From Bradyrhizobium diazoefficiens (GTDB taxonomy: Bacteria > Pseudomonadota > Alphaproteobacteria > Rhizobiales > Xanthobacteraceae), in contig NZ_JAFCJE010000005.1 of the NCBI RefSeq assembly GCF_018131185.1, positions 682,001 through 746,000 on the forward strand: DNA of 64,000 nt, read 5' to 3'. Under the pieces are notes generated by a model, which saw only the letters and a list, made by a program, of their open reading frames with translations, had not been told where the DNA came from and did no database searches. Both the position numbers and the translations under genes were made by a program. This document shows, one piece after another, positions 60,217-64,000 of the stretch. The stretch's first letter is position 1, and each line of letters starts with the position of its first letter.

Positions 60217-61482
60217 TCACGCCGCAATCTTCACCGGCAGCTCTTCAAGTCCCTTCACGAAACTCGAATAGACCCGCTTCGGCTCTCCCACCACGTCGAT
60301 ATGGTCGAACCGCCTGAGGATCTCTTCCCAGATAATCTTGAGCTGGAGTTCGGCAAGCCTGAGGCCCACGCAGCGGTGGATGCCGAAGCCGAAGGACAGG
60401 TGCGTGCGCGGACGAGCGCGGTCGATGATGAAATCGTAGGGCTTCTCGATCGCCTCCTCGTCGCGGTTGCCCGAGACGTACCACATCACGACCTTGTCAC
60501 CCTTCTTGATCTGCTTGCCGCGGAACTCGAAGTCGGAGAGCGCGGTGCGGCGCATATGCGCCAACGGCGTCTGCCAGCGGATCACCTCGGGCACGAAGCT
60601 GTCGAGCAGCGCCGGATTCTCGCGCAGCTTGCGATATTGCTCCGGATGCTGGCTCAGCGCGTGCAGCGAGCCCGACATGGTGTTGCGCGTGGTGTCGTTG
60701 CCGCCGACGATCAAGAGGACGAGATTGCCGAGGAAATTTTTTGCGTCCATGTCGCGCGTCGCGGCGCCATGCGCCATCATCGACAGGAGGTCGCTCTTCG
60801 GCGGCTGCTCCGCGCGCTCCTTCCATAGCCGCGAGAAGTAGGCCGCGCAGTCCGCGAGCTCGGCCATCCGCTCCTCGTCCGTCGCAACCAGGCCGTCGGG
60901 CCCTGGAATGGTGGTGGCGACGTCGGACCAGCGCGTCAGCTTGCGGCGGTCCTCCCAGGGGAAGTCGAACAGCACCGCCAGCATCTGCGTGGTCAGCTCG
61001 ATCGAGACGCGGTCGACCCAGTCGAACACCTCGCCACGGGGCAGATTGTCCAGGCACTCGGCAGAGCGCTTGCGGATGTTCAGGGCTAGATTGTCCAGAT
61101 GCGTCGGCGTGAACATCGGCGCCACGGTCTTGCGCTGCGCGGCGTGCCGGGGCGGATCCATCGAAATAAAACTCTCGCGTCGCAGGTCCGGGTCGACGTC
61201 GCGGATGGTGATGCCGCCGAGCGAGGAGGCCGAGGAGAACACCGAATGGTTCGTCTCGATTTCCATGATGTCGTTGTAGCGTGTCACCGACCAGTACGGT
61301 CCGAACATCGAGTCCTTGCAGTAGTGCACGGGGTCTTCACGGCGCAGGCGGTCGAAGTAGGGCCAGAACGTGTCGGTCCTGAACAATTCCGGATCGCCCG
61401 GGTCAAATTGCTCCAGCGGCAGTGAGGTGGCGCGCGCGCGCAGGGCGTCGAGCTTTGCCGCGCTTTCGATGGTCCCATGCAT
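60217..61482 (-). CDS. Cytochrome P450, CYP153-like (copy B)
   Basis: A 421-residue P450 starting at ATG 61482 (MHGTIESAAKLDALRA); the frame open to 61575 is not supported. Motifs as in copy A: GGNDTTRNTMSGSL, PEVIRWQTPLAHMRRTA, FGFGIHRCVGLRLAELQL. N-terminal divergence from copy A is larger than in the catalytic half. It is upstream of copy A, with a repeat between, so it may be transcribed from its own promoter in the intergenic region 61483-61815. Confidence 0.9.
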   Translation of the reverse strand: MHGTIESAAKLDALRARATSLPLEQFDPGDPELFRTDTFWPYFDRLRREDPVHYCKDSMFGPYWSVTRYNDIMEIETNHSVFSSASSLGGITIRDVDPDLRRESFISMDPPRHAAQRKTVAPMFTPTHLDNLALNIRKRSAECLDNLPRGEVFDWVDRVSIELTTQMLAVLFDFPWEDRRKLTRWSDVATTIPGPDGLVATDEERMAELADCAAYFSRLWKERAEQPPKSDLLSMMAHGAATRDMDAKNFLGNLVLLIVGGNDTTRNTMSGSLHALSQHPEQYRKLRENPALLDSFVPEVIRWQTPLAHMRRTALSDFEFRGKQIKKGDKVVMWYVSGNRDEEAIEKPYDFIIDRARPRTHLSFGFGIHRCVGLRLAELQLKIIWEEILRRFDHIDVVGEPKRVYSSFVKGLEELPVKIAA

Positions 61483-61815
61483 GACCGTTCTCCCTAAAGC
61501 ATGAACCGCGCGTCGTTGAATTCTGCGCTGCGGTATTTGAACTGCAATTACAGCCGGTTGTCTGCGCCGGAGCAAGGGAGAGTTTTGTTGCGCCCAATCC
61601 TGGCGAGCGGATCGGGTGTCGGTGCCGTGACCCGGATGGAGCGAATCGCATCCGGGTTACCGGTCCCGACAAGCGTGATCCCCCGCACACGGTTTGTCGT
61701 GAAATCATGCCAGAACCGTCTGGAATCGAGGTAAATCGAACCCGACCATGTTGGGGATCGACCAATCCCTGACCTATAGTTGATTGCAATCGACCAGCAT
61801 CCCGAGGTTGCCGCC
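61483..61815. other. Divergent promoter region between P450 and DUF898 genes
   Basis: No gene in these 333 bases. An inverted repeat ACCCGGATG (61630-61638) / CATCCGGGT (61649-61657), 9-bp arms and a 10-base loop, lies in the middle, and a 10-bp palindrome GATTGCAATC lies at about 61782-61791, 25 bases before the DUF898 start. Either may be a regulatory site; promoters cannot be placed confidently. Confidence 0.5.
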
Positions 61816-62970
61816 GTGAACGACATGCAATGGACCCCCATTGGCTCCCAGCCCATTCCGCCGCCGTTGCCGCCCACGGGCATCGACTTCACCGGAAGCC
61901 GCTCCGAGTTCCGCAAAATGGTCACCAGGGGTGCCATGCTGGAGCTCGTCACCTTCGGCTTCTACCGGTTCTGGCTCGTCACCGACATTCGCCGCCATCT
62001 GTGGGCGAACACCGCGGTCGACGGCGATGCCGCCGAATATACCGGGCGGGCCAAGGAGCTGCTGGTTGGCTTCCTGTTCGCGCTGGCGATCCTGGTCCCG
62101 ATCTATCTCGCCTACTTCCTGATCGGCATCGAGTTCGAGCGCTGGCAGGCCTTTGCCTCGGTGCCGCTGTTCATCGGCTTCTACGCCTTCGGCCAGTTCG
62201 CGATTTTTCGCGCGCGGCGCTATCGGCTGACGCGCACGGTCTGGCGCGGCGTGCGGTTCTGGATGGACGGCTCCGGCTGGGCTTATGCGTTCCGCGCCAT
62301 GGCGTGGGGCCTGCTCGTGTTCCTGACGCTCGGCCTGGCGTTGCCGTGGCGCGAGGCCGCGCTCGAACGCTACAAGATGCAGCACACCCATTACGGCGAC
62401 CTCCGCGGTGATTTCGAAGGCGACGGCTGGACCTTCTTCAAGCGCGGCTGGTGGCTGTGGCTGCTCAGCCCGGTCGCGCTGGTGATTTTTCCGCTGGCTC
62501 CGTTCTTCTATGCCGAATTCAAGGCGCGCGAGTGGCGCTGGTGGCTCGACGGCATCCGCATTGGCGGCGTCAGCCTGACCTCGGACCTGCCTCATGATGC
62601 CTTCTACGGGCTGTACTGGAAGGTGATCGGCTGGTGGATGCTGCTTTCGATGATTTTCGCAGCCTATCTCGGTGGCGCCGCGATGCTCGTCGTCTCGCTG
62701 GGCGGCGTTCCGGTGGAGGAGGTGTTCGGCTCCGACAATGCCGCCAAGAGCATCCCGATGGTGGTGGTGATGGTGATAGGCTATTTCGCCCTGGCGCTCG
62801 CGATCAATATCGTCATGCGGGTCTATCTCCAGCGCGATCTCTGGGCCAAGGTGCTCGAGACCGTCGAGGTGCACAACATCGCGGCCGCCGCCGATGTGCG
62901 TGGCAGCGGCCAGCTTGCCAGCGCGCTCGGTGAAGGGTTCGCCGACGGACTCGATGTCGCGGGATTTTGA
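61816..62970 (+). CDS. YjgN/DUF898 family membrane protein
   Basis: A 384-residue inner-membrane protein with about six hydrophobic helices. The start is GTG 61816 (MNDMQWTPIGSQPIPPPLPP) with GAGG upstream; the open frame begins at 61780. Diagnostic: a repeated DUF898 unit, GSRSEFRKMVTRGAMLELVTFGFYRFWLVTDIRRHLWANTAVDG and, in the second half, GDFEGDGWTFFKRGWWLWLLS, plus ARRYRLTRTVWRGVRFWMDG. Function unknown. It is followed after 3 bases by the M48 protease gene, a frequent neighbour. Confidence 0.9.
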   Translation: MNDMQWTPIGSQPIPPPLPPTGIDFTGSRSEFRKMVTRGAMLELVTFGFYRFWLVTDIRRHLWANTAVDGDAAEYTGRAKELLVGFLFALAILVPIYLAYFLIGIEFERWQAFASVPLFIGFYAFGQFAIFRARRYRLTRTVWRGVRFWMDGSGWAYAFRAMAWGLLVFLTLGLALPWREAALERYKMQHTHYGDLRGDFEGDGWTFFKRGWWLWLLSPVALVIFPLAPFFYAEFKAREWRWWLDGIRIGGVSLTSDLPHDAFYGLYWKVIGWWMLLSMIFAAYLGGAAMLVVSLGGVPVEEVFGSDNAAKSIPMVVVMVIGYFALALAINIVMRVYLQRDLWAKVLETVEVHNIAAAADVRGSGQLASALGEGFADGLDVAGF

Positions 62971-62973
62971 GCT

Positions 62974-64000
62974 GTGAGTGAGTCGTCCACCGAGGCACCG
63001 GCGCAGTCCGTCAAGCCGACCATCTTCTTCGACGGCGTCTCGAGCCGCAGGCGTCAGGTGATGCTGACGCTCGGCGATGCGCTCGAGATCGTCGAGGAGG
63101 GCGGAACGCCCGTGCGCTGGGCGTATGCCGACATCCGCCGTGCCGACAGCCCGGCCGGGATCTTGCGCCTGGCGTCGACATCCGCCACGCCACTCGCGCG
63201 GCTCGAGATCCGCGACGCCGCGCTCGCAGCGGATGTGACCGCGCGATGCCTGCGTCTCGACGATCACCAGACCTCGCGGCGCGGTACCGCGAAGATCGTC
63301 GGCTGGTCGGTGGCCGCCGCCGTCTCCATCGTCTGCGTCGTCCTGTTCGGCGTGCCGCTCGCCGCCGACCGTCTCGCGCCGCTGGTGCCGAAGCCAGTCG
63401 AGCGGCGGATTGGCGATGCCGCCGAGGTCCAGGTGAAGACCATCTTCGGCCGCAGCGTGTGCGAAGACCCCGCAGGCAAGGCCGCGTTCACGAAGCTCGT
63501 CAATCGCCTGCGTGATGCCGCAGGTCTCGACGATGATTCCATGACGGCGGGCGTGCTGCCGACGGCGGTGCCGAACGCCTTTGCATTGCCGGGCGGCAAG
63601 GTGTTCGTGCTCAAGGGCCTGCTCGACAAGGCCGAAAGCCCCGACGAGCTTGCCGGCATCCTCGCCCACGAGCTCGGCCATCTCAAGCATCACGACAATA
63701 TGCGCGGCCTGATCTACAACGGCGGCACCTCGTTCCTGATCGGCCTGTTGTTCGGCGATGTCACCGGCTCCTCTGCCGTGATCTTCGCCTCGCGCAGCCT
63801 GGTCGAGGCCTCCTATTCGCGCGAGGCCGAGACCGCCGCCGATACGTTCGCGATCGAAGTCATGCACAAGCTCGGCCGCTCGCCGAAGCCCGCTTTCGAG
63901 CTGATGTACCGCATCACAGGCAAGGAAGGCGGCTCCACGCTCACGACGATCCTCGCCAGTCATCCCCTGACCGAGGACCGCCTCGCCCGCATGACCAGGG
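62974..64000 (+). CDS. M48 family metalloprotease (cut by the window end)
   Basis: A GTG start at 62974, three bases after the DUF898 stop, opens a frame that is still open at position 64000 (342 codons seen). The N-terminal 110 residues form a domain with a beta-rich start (SVKPTIFFDGVSSRRRQVML), then one membrane helix (about residues 111-130, GWSVAAAVSIVCVVLFGVPL), then the M48 catalytic domain with VPNAFALPGGKVFVLKGLL and the zinc motif HELGHLKHH (HExxH near residue 232), and a third-ligand region EASYSREAETAADTFA. It is a membrane-anchored protease facing the periplasm. Confidence 0.93.
   Translation, partial: MSESSTEAPAQSVKPTIFFDGVSSRRRQVMLTLGDALEIVEEGGTPVRWAYADIRRADSPAGILRLASTSATPLARLEIRDAALAADVTARCLRLDDHQTSRRGTAKIVGWSVAAAVSIVCVVLFGVPLAADRLAPLVPKPVERRIGDAAEVQVKTIFGRSVCEDPAGKAAFTKLVNRLRDAAGLDDDSMTAGVLPTAVPNAFALPGGKVFVLKGLLDKAESPDELAGILAHELGHLKHHDNMRGLIYNGGTSFLIGLLFGDVTGSSAVIFASRSLVEASYSREAETAADTFAIEVMHKLGRSPKPAFELMYRITGKEGGSTLTTILASHPLTEDRLARMTR

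Noticed and set aside
61774..63963. A 729-codon minus-strand open frame
   Set aside because: Antisense to DUF898 and the M48 protease, both with strong motifs.
1..64000. tRNA, rRNA, CRISPR arrays, insertion sequences, integrases
   Set aside because: None seen by eye. The repeated elements are short inverted repeats at scattered positions, not evenly spaced direct repeats, and no transposase motif was found.

Overview
The window is high-GC alphaproteobacterial chromosome, most likely Bradyrhizobium. The clearest sign is a D-tartrate dehydratase whose recalled sequence is close to the characterised Bradyrhizobium japonicum TarD. Dense coding, many GTG starts, several families of short palindromic intergenic repeats and lifestyle genes (PQQ, PHA depolymerase, P450s, CaiB CoA-transferase) agree. 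It looks like core or stable accessory chromosome. I see no tRNA or rRNA, integrase, transposase, phage gene or CRISPR array.

Layout: (1) 0.3-5.2 kb: prkA, a DUF444/YeaH gene and spoVR behind an EcfG-type general-stress promoter. (2) 5.4-6.9 kb, minus strand: an arsR-led four-gene operon with two tandem operator-like palindromes. (3) 7.0-8.1 kb: two exported small proteins. (4) 8.2-12.9 kb: a three-subunit 2-oxoacid (probably 2-oxoglutarate):NADP oxidoreductase, korC-korA-korB. (5) 14-18.4 kb: pqqABCDE, including the 26-residue pqqA, ending in an overlapping proline iminopeptidase. (6) 18.6-24 kb: amidase, glutathione peroxidase, DUF3297, tarD and malonyl-CoA decarboxylase. (7) 24-33.4 kb: AraC/MFS divergent pair, CPA2 antiporter with Usp-like tail, and an RND pump with its lipoprotein adaptor. 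(8) 33.6-43 kb: orphan solute-binding protein, reductase, an AraC/cupin/FAD-monooxygenase locus, PHA depolymerase, GST and small unknowns. (9) 43.2-49.2 kb: a CyaC-like haem/[2Fe-2S] adenylate cyclase, GT39 enzyme and ycjXF. (10) 49.4-54.2 kb: hemolysin III, two SDRs (one divergent from a marR gene across a perfect 27-bp palindrome) and a benzoylformate-decarboxylase-like enzyme. (11) 54.4-58.6 kb: hydratase, CoA-transferase and acyl-CoA dehydrogenase with divergent lysR, resembling itaconate/mesaconate CoA catabolism. (12) 58.8-61.5 kb: two tandem CYP153-like P450s. (13) 61.8 kb to the edge: a DUF898 membrane protein and an M48 protease cut by the window end.

No single locus is plainly an unknown system. 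The most rewarding loci are the redox-responsive cyclase, the KorCAB complex in a presumably aerobic organism, the itaconate-like module without its lyase, the PQQ operon with its coupled peptidase, and several visible operators that pair regulators with short operons. Starts were moved from the longest reading frame where a Shine-Dalgarno, family length or signal peptide supported it; each case is stated. Family assignments come from motifs and memory, not database searches.
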